This document shows positions 1 through 8,225 of a stretch of 64,000 nucleotides of DNA, in pieces. Both the position numbers and the translations under genes were made by a program. Positions within the stretch are counted from its first letter, which is position 1, and the number at the start of each line of letters is the position of its first letter. The notes under the pieces were generated by a model. It was not told the origin of the DNA. It saw nothing but the letters and a program-made list of their open reading frames with translations, and did not search any database. Source of the stretch: Polaribacter sp. (GTDB lineage: Bacteria; Bacteroidota; Bacteroidia; Flavobacteriales; Flavobacteriaceae); the NCBI GenBank assembly GCA_023254055.1, contig JALQYN010000003.1:1-64000 (forward strand), written 5' to 3'.

Positions 1-584
1 ATCATAAATTATCGAATATTGTTTTTATGGGAATGGGAGAGCCTTTAATGAATTACAATAATGTGATAAAATCGATTGAAAAAATCACCTCTCCTGAAGG
101 ACTGGGTATGTCGCCAAAAAGAATTACAGTTTCTACATCTGGTGTTCCAAAAATTATTAAAAAAATGGCAGATGATGACGTAAAGTTCAACCTAGCCGTT
201 TCATTACATTCTGCGATTGATGAAGTGAGAACTTCAATCATGCCATTTAATGCTACATTTCCATTAAAAGACTTAAGAGAGTCATTAGAATATTGGTACA
301 AAAAAACACAACGAAGAATAACTTACGAATATGTTGTTTGGGGTGGAATTAACGACCGAAAAGAAGATATTGAAGCATTGATACAATTCTGTAGTTATGT
401 GCCTTGTAAAGTCAATTTAATCGAATACAATCCAATTGACGATGGAGAATTTCAACAAGCAAGTCCGCAAGCCATCAATAATTATATTTCAAATTTAGAA
501 ATGCACGGAATTGTGGTAAATGTGCGTCGTTCTAGAGGAAAAGATATCGATGCCGCATGTGGTCAATTAGCAAATAAGTCTTAA
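1..584 (+). CDS. rlmN: RlmN, 23S rRNA (adenine2503-C2)-methyltransferase, 3' part
   Basis: This is the C-terminal part of a radical-SAM enzyme that methylates C2 of A2503 in 23S rRNA (and A37 of some tRNAs in known homologues). The open frame enters at base 3 and reads NIVFMGMGEPLMN, the family's conserved GEP segment. The methyl-carrying C-terminal cysteine is in DAACGQLA near the end. The internal ATG at 27 is not the true start, because the frame is open to the window edge. The CxxxCxxC cluster that binds the iron-sulfur centre must lie upstream of the window. The stop at 582-584 is followed by a promoter for the next gene. Identification is confident; only the gene's extent is unknown. 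Confidence 0.95.
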   Translation, partial: HKLSNIVFMGMGEPLMNYNNVIKSIEKITSPEGLGMSPKRITVSTSGVPKIIKKMADDDVKFNLAVSLHSAIDEVRTSIMPFNATFPLKDLRESLEYWYKKTQRRITYEYVVWGGINDRKEDIEALIQFCSYVPCKVNLIEYNPIDDGEFQQASPQAINNYISNLEMHGIVVNVRRSRGKDIDAACGQLANKS

Positions 585-605
585 AAGAATTTCAACTAAT
601 TTTCT

Positions 606-613
606 TACTTTTG
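606..613 (+). promoter_or_regulatory. Putative -7 promoter element for the polyprenyl synthetase gene
   Basis: TACTTTTG is an exact match to the Bacteroidota -7 consensus TAnnTTTG. It lies 50 bases before the ATG at 664, just after rlmN. No well-spaced -33 TTG is seen, so the call rests on the -7 element and its position. Confidence 0.4.
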
Positions 614-626
614 AGTTTAAAACAAA

Positions 627-655
627 GACCTCTCGACTCTGCTCGAGGAGACATA
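627..655. repeat. Short GC-richer imperfect palindrome, probable dispersed repeat
   Basis: The segment ACCTCTCGACTCTGCTCGAG and the GAGACATA that follows it form an imperfect palindrome around two TCGA cores. It is visibly richer in GC than the flanks. It resembles the short palindromes scattered between genes in flavobacterial genomes. It sits between the promoter element and the start of the polyprenyl synthetase, so it would be in the mRNA leader. Only one copy is seen in this window, so the family assignment is an inference. Confidence 0.4.
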
Positions 656-663
656 AATAATTT

Positions 664-1641
664 ATGAAGCCTGTAGAGCAAATAAAACTTCCGATACAAA
701 ACGAAATGGAGCTTTTCGAAGAAAAGTTCAAAGCGTCGATGCTCACAAAAGTTCCGTTGTTAAACAGAATTACCTATTACATTGTTCGAAGAAAAGGAAA
801 GCAAATGCGTCCGATGTTTGTTTTTTTAGTGGCTAAAATGGTTTCTAATGGAGGATTTGATGAGCGAACGTATCGCGGAGCTTCTGTTGTAGAATTGATT
901 CATACAGCTACTTTGGTGCATGATGATGTGGTTGATGACAGCAATAGAAGAAGAGGGTTTTTCGCTGTAAATGCACTTTGGAAAAATAAAATTGCGGTGT
1001 TGGTTGGCGATTTTTTATTGTCTAAAGGATTGTTACTTTCTATTGATAATGAAGATTTTGATTTGCTAAAACTGATTTCAATTGCTGTTAAAGAAATGAG
1101 TGAAGGCGAATTATTACAAATAGAAAAGGCGCGTAAGTTAGATATTACAGAAGCAATTTATTTTGAAATCATTCGCCAAAAAACAGCAACCTTAATTGCT
1201 GCTTGTTGTGGAATTGGAGCAGCCTCTGTAGGAGCAAATCAAGAAACGGTACAGCAAATGCGGAAATTCGGAGAATACATCGGAATTGCCTTTCAAATTA
1301 AAGACGATTTATTTGATTATTCTGATGAAAAAATCGGTAAACCAACCGGAATTGATATCAAAGAGCAAAAAATGACATTGCCTTTAATTTATACTTTAAA
1401 CACCTGTTCAGAAAAAGATAAAAATTGGATTATCAATTCGGTAAAAAAACACAATAAAGAGAAGAAAAGAGTAAAAGAGGTCATCACTTTTGTAAAAGAA
1501 AATGGCGGAATTGAATACACGATTTCTAAAATGAACGACTATAAAAACAGAGCGTTGTCAATTCTAGAAAACTATCCAACTTCTCCTTATAAAGATTCTT
1601 TAATTAAAATGATTGATTACGTTGTTGAACGTAAAATATAA
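664..1641 (+). CDS. Polyprenyl diphosphate synthase (trans-isoprenyl transferase)
   Basis: The enzyme condenses isopentenyl diphosphate onto an allylic diphosphate to make the long prenyl chain used for quinone side chains. The first aspartate-rich motif is DDVVDD at residues 87-92 and the second is DDLFDY starting near residue 214. Both bind the Mg-diphosphate. GKQMRP near residue 45 is the usual substrate-binding segment. At 325 aa the length is normal for the IspB/HepT class. The chain length of the product cannot be read from the sequence. It is transcribed alone after rlmN and faces the GH3-like gene tail to tail. Confidence 0.9.
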   Translation: MKPVEQIKLPIQNEMELFEEKFKASMLTKVPLLNRITYYIVRRKGKQMRPMFVFLVAKMVSNGGFDERTYRGASVVELIHTATLVHDDVVDDSNRRRGFFAVNALWKNKIAVLVGDFLLSKGLLLSIDNEDFDLLKLISIAVKEMSEGELLQIEKARKLDITEAIYFEIIRQKTATLIAACCGIGAASVGANQETVQQMRKFGEYIGIAFQIKDDLFDYSDEKIGKPTGIDIKEQKMTLPLIYTLNTCSEKDKNWIINSVKKHNKEKKRVKEVITFVKENGGIEYTISKMNDYKNRALSILENYPTSPYKDSLIKMIDYVVERKI

Positions 1642-1697
1642 GACTACTTGTTACATTTTTTAAGCTTACTCGTTTTATAGATAAGTAAACTAATAAA

Positions 1698-1762
1698 ACA
1701 AAGTGTAAGTTTGGATTGTTTAGTTACCAAGAGCAAAAGTCGTTTATCTACTTGCACTTTGT
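1698..1762. other. Inverted repeat in the convergent intergenic region
   Basis: ACAAAGTGTAAGT (1698-1710) and ACTTGCACTTTGT (1750-1762) are complementary except for one mismatch and are separated by 39 bases. The right arm contains the last codons of the GH3-like gene. It may act as a transcript-end structure for one or both convergent genes. It lacks a clear adjacent T-tract, so it is not called a terminator. Confidence 0.3.
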
Positions 1763-3279
1763 TGGTTTACGGAAAGCTTCAGTAATTCCTCAACAAAATC
1801 TCTTGTATTAGACAATCTAGGCACTTTATGTTGTCCACCTAATTTTTGTTTTTGCTTTAGCCAATTGTAAAATAATCCTTTTTTTGCAACATGAATTTTC
1901 GGCAAAGCCAACGTCATGTCATGATATCTTTTGGCTTCATAGTCCGAATTGATTTCTTTTAAAGTTTGGTCTAAAACTTCCGTAAAGTATTCTAAATTAC
2001 TAGGTTCTTTTTTAAATTCAATAATCCATTCATGTCCGCCACCAGAATTTGTAGTCATAAAAACAGGTGCAACTGTATAATCTGTAATAATGGCTTTTGT
2101 TTTTTTACAGGCTACTTTCAGTGCTTCTTCTGCATTTTCAATAATCAATTCTTCTCCAAAAACATTGATAAAATGTTTTGTTCTTCCTGTAATTTTTATA
2201 CGATATGGATCTGTAGAGGTAAACTTTACCGTATCGCCAATTAAATACCTCCATAAACCACCATTTGTAGTAATTACCAATGCGTAATTCACATTCTTTT
2301 GAACTTCTGATAACGGAATTGCTTTCGAATTTTCTCCATCATAAGCATCCATTGGTATGAATTCATAGAAAATTCCGTAATCTAACATCAACAACAATTC
2401 AAATGAGTTGTCAATGTCTTGTAGACCAAAAAAACCTTCAGAAGCATTATACGTTTCGTAATATTTAAAGTCGGGTTTCGGTATCAGTTTTTTATATTGT
2501 TCCCTGTAAGGATTAAAATTGACGCCGCCATGAAAATAGACTTCCAAGTTTGGCCAAACTTCTAAAATATTGTCTTTACCGGTTTTTTCTAAAACTCTAT
2601 TTAATAATAATAACATCCAACTAGGAACACCCACTAAACTAGTAATATTTTCATGAATTGTTTCATCTACAATAGCATCCATTTTGCTTTCCCATTCGCT
2701 CATTAAAGCGGTTTCTAATTTTGGTGCAGAACTAAAATCAGCCCAAAAAGGAAGATTTTCTGTAATGATTGCAGACAAATCTCCGAAATATGAATTGTTG
2801 TCTTCGTAAATAGCAGTACTTCCCCCTAATTTCAATCCCTTTCCTGTAAATAACTGGGTGTCTTCATTGTTGTTAATGTACAAACACAACATGTCTTTTC
2901 CGGCTTTTAAATGACAATATTCTAGTGCTTCATCACTAACAGGAATAAATTTACTTTTTGCATTTGTAGTTCCACTAGATTTTGCAAACCATTTTATTGG
3001 AGTAGGCCAAAATATATTTTGCTCTCCTTTTCTGCAACGTTCTATAAGCGGTTCATAAGTTTCGTATTTCTGAATCGGAACAGCATTTGCAAAATCTGTA
3101 TAATCTCTAATGGATGAAAAATAATGCTCTTTACCAAATTCAGTATTCTTTGCGGTATTTAATAATTTAAACAACAATTCGTCTTGAACATCTAAAGGGT
3201 ACTTTAAAAACAACTCAATTTGATGCTTTCGTTTTTTTAAAAACCAAGAAATGATAGAGTTTACAAGTGGAAAAGACAT
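1744..3279 (-). CDS. GH3 family acyl-acid-amido-synthetase-like protein
   Basis: The 511-aa protein resembles the GH3 branch of the adenylate-forming superfamily. In plants this family conjugates amino acids to hormones such as auxin. Bacterial members are widespread in Bacteroidota and their substrates are unknown. The AMP-binding segment FAKSSGTTNAKSKFIPVS lies near residue 100. YYETYNASEGFFGLQD near residue 275 and the C-terminal LGGQHKVPRL are typical of the family. It is divergent from the DUF2797 gene and convergent with the polyprenyl synthetase. No signal peptide is seen, so it is probably cytoplasmic. Confidence 0.85.
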   Translation of the reverse strand: MSFPLVNSIISWFLKKRKHQIELFLKYPLDVQDELLFKLLNTAKNTEFGKEHYFSSIRDYTDFANAVPIQKYETYEPLIERCRKGEQNIFWPTPIKWFAKSSGTTNAKSKFIPVSDEALEYCHLKAGKDMLCLYINNNEDTQLFTGKGLKLGGSTAIYEDNNSYFGDLSAIITENLPFWADFSSAPKLETALMSEWESKMDAIVDETIHENITSLVGVPSWMLLLLNRVLEKTGKDNILEVWPNLEVYFHGGVNFNPYREQYKKLIPKPDFKYYETYNASEGFFGLQDIDNSFELLLMLDYGIFYEFIPMDAYDGENSKAIPLSEVQKNVNYALVITTNGGLWRYLIGDTVKFTSTDPYRIKITGRTKHFINVFGEELIIENAEEALKVACKKTKAIITDYTVAPVFMTTNSGGGHEWIIEFKKEPSNLEYFTEVLDQTLKEINSDYEAKRYHDMTLALPKIHVAKKGLFYNWLKQKQKLGGQHKVPRLSNTRDFVEELLKLSVNQQSASR

Positions 3280-3391
3280 TGGGTTAGTTGTTGTTTTAAT
3301 TTATGATTACAAAATTCTTAAAACTTGCTTTTTTATAGTAAGTTTGTTTGTTGTCAATTTTCAACGGAGTTAAAAATACTAAAAATAGTTT

Positions 3392-4183
3392 ATGCAATAT
3401 CAAGGAGTCCTAAAAAAAATGCCTACCGAGAATTTAGAAACGGTTCAATATTACTTAGAATTGAATGATGACTTCTTGCATATGAATCAATTGCTCGGGA
3501 AAACTATTGAAATGACGTTTGTAAAATACGAATGCTTAAACTGTCATTTAAACAAAGAAATTTACCGACAAGGATTTTGTAAAAGCTGTTTTTTTGAAAT
3601 ACCAACTGCCGGTGATTGGATTATGAGACCCGAATTGAGTACAGCACATTTAGGGATTGAAGACCGAGATTTAGCCTATGAAAAGCAAGTGCAATTAAAA
3701 CCTCATATTGTGTATTTGGCAAATTCTAGCAATGTAAAAGTTGGTGTTACTAGAAAACAACAAGTTCCAACACGTTGGATAGATCAAGGAGCTCATGAAG
3801 CGATTGAAATTGTTGAAGTACCCAATAGATATTTAGCCGGAATTACAGAGGTTGCTTTAAAAGAACATGTTGCCGACAAAACCAATTGGCGCAAGATGTT
3901 GAAGAATGATGTTGAAGATGAAAATTTAGTAGAATGGAGAAATAAGTTAGCACAATATATACCTGCGGAAGCAAAAGAATACTTTATTGAAAACAATACG
4001 GAAACCAATCTGAATTTCCCAGTGGATAAATATCCATTAAAACCTAAAAGTTTAAACTTGGTAAAAGAGAGTTCTTATTCGGGTAAGTTAGTCGGCATAA
4101 AAGGGCAGTATTTAATTTTTGAAGACGAAACCGTTTTTAATGTGAGAGCAAATGAAGGTTTGGTGGTAACAATTGAAATTTAG
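3392..4183 (+). CDS. DUF2797 domain protein with zinc-finger-like cysteines
   Basis: The 263-aa protein matches the DUF2797 family, whose function is not established. A putative metal-binding site C48-x2-C51-x11-C63-x2-C66 (motifs CLNC and CKSC) lies near the N-terminus. It is followed by a segment VKVGVTRKQQVPTRWIDQGA. That segment recalls GIY-YIG-like folds, which is an inference. The product looks soluble. The small membrane-protein gene begins 2 bases after its stop and the nitrilase overlaps that gene, so the three probably share a transcript. Confidence 0.8.
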   Translation: MQYQGVLKKMPTENLETVQYYLELNDDFLHMNQLLGKTIEMTFVKYECLNCHLNKEIYRQGFCKSCFFEIPTAGDWIMRPELSTAHLGIEDRDLAYEKQVQLKPHIVYLANSSNVKVGVTRKQQVPTRWIDQGAHEAIEIVEVPNRYLAGITEVALKEHVADKTNWRKMLKNDVEDENLVEWRNKLAQYIPAEAKEYFIENNTETNLNFPVDKYPLKPKSLNLVKESSYSGKLVGIKGQYLIFEDETVFNVRANEGLVVTIEI

Positions 4184-4185
4184 AA

Positions 4186-4377
4186 ATGCGAAATATTAAA
4201 GATAAATTTTTCTTTTGGATAAAGAAGCCAAAAAACATCTACTTATCAATTCTAATTGTAGCTTGTGTTATTTTTGGAATAAAAAATAATACGTTAAATA
4301 TAATTGTACCAACATTATTAATATTTTTTTTATTTGGTATAATTATAGGCTGGGTATTTAATCTTATAAAAAAATGA
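4186..4377 (+). CDS. Small two-helix membrane protein of unknown function
   Basis: This 63-aa ORF has two hydrophobic stretches, residues about 17-31 and 36-60, with lysine-rich ends (for example WIKKPKN and NLIKK). This is the layout of a small inner-membrane hairpin protein. It starts 2 bases after the DUF2797 stop and overlaps the nitrilase start by 4 bases (ATGA), which supports translation. I do not recognise a family. Its codon use is more AT-rich than its neighbours, so it may be fast-evolving. Confidence 0.6.
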   Translation: MRNIKDKFFFWIKKPKNIYLSILIVACVIFGIKNNTLNIIVPTLLIFFLFGIIIGWVFNLIKK

Positions 4378-5330
4378 AGAATAATTTACTAAAAGTAGCT
4401 TTGGCACAAATTTCTCCAGTTTGGTTGAACAAAGAAAAAACATTAGAAAAGATTGAGAAATCAATTGTAGATGCTGCCAAAGAAAATTGCGAACTCATTG
4501 TTTTTGGAGAAGCATTATTGCCGGGTTATCCATTTTGGATTGCATTAACAAATGGTGCAGAATGGGATTCTAAAACTCAAAAAGAATTGCATGCGCATTA
4601 TGTGCGTAATTCTATCACTATTGAAAAAGGGGAGTTAAATTCGGTTTGTGCATTAGCAAAAGAAAATCAAATTGCTATCTATTTAGGAATTATGGAACGC
4701 GCAAAAAATAGAGGCGAACATAGTATTTATGCATCTTTGGTTTATATAAATGAAGATGGAGAAATTAAATCTGTACATAGAAAATTACAACCAACTTATG
4801 ATGAGCGTTTAACATGGGCACCAGGAGATGGAAATGGATTACAAGTGCATCCGTTAAAAGAATTTACGGTTGGAGGGTTGAATTGTTGGGAAAACTGGAT
4901 GCCGTTACCAAGAACTGCATTATATGGTTTAGGCGAAAATTTACACATTGCTGTTTGGCCTGGAAGCGACCACAACACAAAAGATATTACACGGTTTATT
5001 GCTAGAGAATCTCGTTCTTATGTAATTTCTGTTTCTAGTTTAATGGCAAAATCAGATTTTCCAAAAGACGTTCCGCATTATGATAAAATTATAAAAAATG
5101 CACCTGAAGTTTTAGCAAATGGTGGTTCTTGTATTGCTTCTCCTAATGGAGAATGGTTAGTAGAACCCGTTATCAATAAAGAAGGTTTAATTATTGAAAC
5201 ATTGGATTTTAATAGAGTTTTAGAAGAACGTCAAAATTTTGACGTTGTAGGACATTATTCTCGTCCAGATGTTACGAAATTACATGTGAATCGTGAGCGT
5301 CAGAGTACTGTTTCTTATGGTGATTTTTAA
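4374..5330 (+). CDS. Nitrilase / carbon-nitrogen hydrolase family enzyme
   Basis: This 318-aa member of the nitrilase superfamily hydrolyses C-N bonds. The catalytic triad is visible: Glu46 in FGEALLPGYPFW, Lys137 in HRKLQPTY, and nucleophile Cys171 in GGLNCWENW. The length and the CWEN context fit true aliphatic or aromatic nitrilases (nitrile to carboxylic acid plus ammonia) better than amidases. The substrate is not predictable. The start overlaps the preceding small membrane-protein gene by 4 bases. The last 59 bases overlap, on the opposite strand, the 3' end of the membrane glycosyltransferase gene. Confidence 0.88.
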   Translation: MKNNLLKVALAQISPVWLNKEKTLEKIEKSIVDAAKENCELIVFGEALLPGYPFWIALTNGAEWDSKTQKELHAHYVRNSITIEKGELNSVCALAKENQIAIYLGIMERAKNRGEHSIYASLVYINEDGEIKSVHRKLQPTYDERLTWAPGDGNGLQVHPLKEFTVGGLNCWENWMPLPRTALYGLGENLHIAVWPGSDHNTKDITRFIARESRSYVISVSSLMAKSDFPKDVPHYDKIIKNAPEVLANGGSCIASPNGEWLVEPVINKEGLIIETLDFNRVLEERQNFDVVGHYSRPDVTKLHVNRERQSTVSYGDF

Positions 5331-6732
5331 AAAAGAGCTCCCAGACTAAAAATCCGTATACAATTACATATTCTAAAGCAACAAGCCATAAATTTTCTTT
5401 CCAAGGTGTGTTTGCATAAGCTTGATAACTCAATATAATTACCAAACTCCAAACGATTGGAAAACGATATTTGGTAAAAACAGACAACAAAACTAAGGTT
5501 GCCAAATACCAAGGATGCATGGTTGTGGTGGTAAAATAATAAAAAGACAATCCAAAAAGCAATGCAGTAATCAATTCTTTTGGAGTTTTATTTTTTCTAA
5601 AATAAGTAATGATTATTAAAAAGACTATGGTTAAAACCGGAATTATTTTTCCAATAATTGCAATTTCATTATAGCCCCTAAAAAGATATCCAACTTCTCT
5701 AAATAGAAAATAGAAGCTTGCATTGAATTCAAAGTTTCTGAACCATAATCCGACTGAATTCAAATAATTATCAATTAATTCTGAGCTATAAAACGGCAAG
5801 AAAAATAGGAGTGAGGTTGAAATAACAATTACATAAAACAATACTAATTTTGTCATTCCTGCGTAGGCAGGAATCCATTTTTTGTTTTGTTTAGATTCCT
5901 GCCTACGCAGGAATGACAACTTTTCATTATTATTGGCGGAGTCTAGAGATTTTCTTACAAACCATTGATAAAACAATGGGAGAAACAACAACGGAATCAA
6001 TTTTACAGAAATTGAGCAGGCTAATATTATTGCAGCCCAAATCCATTTGTTATTTAAGAGTAAATAGATACTCCATATTAAAAAGAACAGCATCACTGGC
6101 TCAAAATGCAAGTTACCGGTTAATTCAATTATTATAAACGGATTCAAAGCGTATAAGAAGATGTGATGAATAGGTAACTTTAACTTTTCTAAGATTTTTT
6201 TCCCGAAATATATAATTCCAATATCCGCTAATATAATTTGAATTCTTAACACAATTACAGAACCTAAAATACTCTTACCTGAAAAAAGAGCAGCTATAAA
6301 AAAATTGAGTTGATTTATAGGAGGGTAATTTGTAAAATGACTTCCGTTTAAAGTACCCATTCCGGCGTAGAGTTCTGCTGCTTGCTGTATTTTGAATTCT
6401 TGTTGATTGATAAAATTTTCTGGTAAAAATAAATATGGATTGAATCCTTCAAAGAGCATTCGCCCATCCCAAATAAAACGATAAAAATCTTGAGATAAAT
6501 TTGGTATAGAAAACAAGAAAATCAGTCGAAATAAAACCGATATGGTTGTTAATAATTTGATGTTTTCTTTTCCTTTTTTCAACAAATAAAAAGAAGTTGC
6601 AAAAAGCGAAACATATAAAAAAAGCAACTGGGTAAATTGTGTTCTTTCTATGATAAAAGCAACATAAAAGTAAAGAATTGTAGTGAGAAAAAATGCAATT
6701 AGTAATCCTGTATTTTTTCTACTTAAAACCAT
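5272..6732 (-). CDS. Multi-pass GT-C-type mannosyltransferase-like membrane protein
   Basis: The 486-aa protein has about ten hydrophobic segments and the N-terminal luminal-loop motif FYRFIWDGRMLFEGFNPYLF, typical of GT-C polyprenol-phosphate-dependent glycosyltransferases. It probably moves a sugar from a lipid carrier to an envelope glycan. It starts by a 1-base overlap (TAATG) with the upstream GT2 gene and is the last gene of a three-gene operon. Two oddities are visible. A palindromic repeat is inserted in frame at about residues 271-294 (see 5851-5918). The C-terminus also runs 59 bases into the convergent nitrilase gene. The repeat falls in a soluble, charged loop between membrane helices, so the protein may still work. 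Confidence 0.8.
   Translation of the reverse strand: MVLSRKNTGLLIAFFLTTILYFYVAFIIERTQFTQLLFLYVSLFATSFYLLKKGKENIKLLTTISVLFRLIFLFSIPNLSQDFYRFIWDGRMLFEGFNPYLFLPENFINQQEFKIQQAAELYAGMGTLNGSHFTNYPPINQLNFFIAALFSGKSILGSVIVLRIQIILADIGIIYFGKKILEKLKLPIHHIFLYALNPFIIIELTGNLHFEPVMLFFLIWSIYLLLNNKWIWAAIILACSISVKLIPLLFLPLFYQWFVRKSLDSANNNEKLSFLRRQESKQNKKWIPAYAGMTKLVLFYVIVISTSLLFFLPFYSSELIDNYLNSVGLWFRNFEFNASFYFLFREVGYLFRGYNEIAIIGKIIPVLTIVFLIIITYFRKNKTPKELITALLFGLSFYYFTTTTMHPWYLATLVLLSVFTKYRFPIVWSLVIILSYQAYANTPWKENLWLVALEYVIVYGFLVWELFFKNHHKKQYSDAHDSHVIS
5851..5918. repeat. Palindromic repeat inserted in frame in a coding region
   Basis: Two perfect 25-base arms, 5851-5875 and 5894-5918, flank an 18-base T-rich spacer. 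The arm core is TTCCTGCGTAGGCAGGAATC. On the minus strand it is translated within the glycosyltransferase as SFLRRQES ... WIPAYAGMT. That peptide signature recurs wherever this widespread class of intergenic palindrome is read through. It keeps the reading frame and contains no stop. Such elements are normally intergenic, so a coding copy is unusual. Confidence 0.9.
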
Positions 6733-8225
6733 TATGCTTTAGAAAAAATTGATTTAAAAAACACGTATCCAAATCCGAAGAATAACATCAGATGAAATGG
6801 AAAAAGACCAAAATCACCTCCTTGATCTCCAACCACAAAAGCACTGTACATTCCAAACACAAAATACAACGCCAATAAGCCTTCCAATATTACATGTGCA
6901 GAGGGTTTTTTCTTAATGTACTTGTTGTTTTTCCAACTATCTTTTAATGAATTGATATTGAATTTTGGTGTTCTAATAAAATCACTTTTTATACCAAAGT
7001 GACCTTCTAAAACGGCAATAGAGTTGTGTAAAGAAAATCCCATTGCTATAGAAAAGAAAGCAAAAAACGTAGCAATATATTTTAAGAAATTTTTGACCCC
7101 TCCACCATAAATGTTTCTAAACATATACCAATAACAAACAAAAAAGATAAGAGAGCTTATTACAAAGAAACTCATTAAATAGAAATAGTTTTTTAAATGG
7201 GTGTATTCATTTTTAATATACAACATCGGAATACTTAAAACAGCAACAATTAAAACATTTAAAAACATGGTACTATTTAAGAGATGTAATATTGCATGCA
7301 TTTTTGTTTTTAAAGTCACTTTTTTAGTTGACAAAACTCGTCTTGCCATTTTTTGAAAATTTTCTGCCCCACCTTTATTCCATCTGAATTGTTGAGATCT
7401 AGCAGCGCTAATCACTACAGGTAATTCTGCAGGGGTTTCTACTTGCTCTAAATATTTAAATTTCCAATTTTTTAATTGTGCTCTATAGCTTAAATCTAAA
7501 TCTTCGGTTAATGTATCACCTTCCCAATTTCCTGCATCATAAATGCATTCTTTACGCCAAACACCCGCAGTTCCATTAAAGTTGATGAAATGCCCTTTAC
7601 TATTTCTACCTACTTGCTCTAAGGTAAAATGTGCGTCTAAAGCAAAAGCCTGTATTCTTGTAAGTGTAGAATAATTTCTATTGATATGTCCCCAACGAGT
7701 TTGTACCACACCAATTTCTGGGTTTTTGAAATACGGAATGGTTTCGAGTAACCAATTTTCTTTGGGTAAAAAATCGGCATCAAAAATGGCAATAAACTCT
7801 CCTTTTGCTTGTTCTAAACCTGCTTTTAAAGCACCTGCTTTAAACCCTTTTCGGTTGCTTCTGCAAATATGTTGAATGTCAATTCCTGTTTTTTGCAATG
7901 CTTTAATTTGAGTTGCTGTAGAATTTACAGATTCATCTGTAGAATCGTCTAAAACTTGAATCTCTAATTTTTCTTTTGGGTATTTTAACTTTACAATGTT
8001 GTTTAGTAAGCGTTCCATCACATACAGTTCATTGTAAACCGGAAGCTGAATGGTTACCAAAGGAATTTCATCTGGATTAGAGAAATCAAACATGTCACAG
8101 GTTACTTCCTTTTTTTGAGCCTTTAAATAATTAAACAACAGATTGAGTTGCGAAATGGCGTATATAAAAATAAGCACCAAAGCAATCGTGTAAATCGCAA
8201 TAATAAAATACGCAACAACAATCAT
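6732..8225 (-). CDS. Cellulose-synthase-like family 2 glycosyltransferase (membrane)
   Basis: The 497-aa processive-type GT2 has an N-terminal membrane helix, a cytoplasmic catalytic domain and several C-terminal helices. The catalytic motifs are DDSTDES, FDADF (DxD), the TEDLDLS catalytic base region and QQFRW (QxxRW). This layout matches glucan, mannan and glucomannan synthase-like enzymes (CslA-like) that extend a polysaccharide while exporting it. It overlaps the upstream GT2 gene by 4 bases and the downstream GT-C gene by 1 base, so the three are translationally coupled. The product polymer is not predictable. Confidence 0.88.
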   Translation of the reverse strand: MIVVAYFIIAIYTIALVLIFIYAISQLNLLFNYLKAQKKEVTCDMFDFSNPDEIPLVTIQLPVYNELYVMERLLNNIVKLKYPKEKLEIQVLDDSTDESVNSTATQIKALQKTGIDIQHICRSNRKGFKAGALKAGLEQAKGEFIAIFDADFLPKENWLLETIPYFKNPEIGVVQTRWGHINRNYSTLTRIQAFALDAHFTLEQVGRNSKGHFINFNGTAGVWRKECIYDAGNWEGDTLTEDLDLSYRAQLKNWKFKYLEQVETPAELPVVISAARSQQFRWNKGGAENFQKMARRVLSTKKVTLKTKMHAILHLLNSTMFLNVLIVAVLSIPMLYIKNEYTHLKNYFYLMSFFVISSLIFFVCYWYMFRNIYGGGVKNFLKYIATFFAFFSIAMGFSLHNSIAVLEGHFGIKSDFIRTPKFNINSLKDSWKNNKYIKKKPSAHVILEGLLALYFVFGMYSAFVVGDQGGDFGLFPFHLMLFFGFGYVFFKSIFSKA

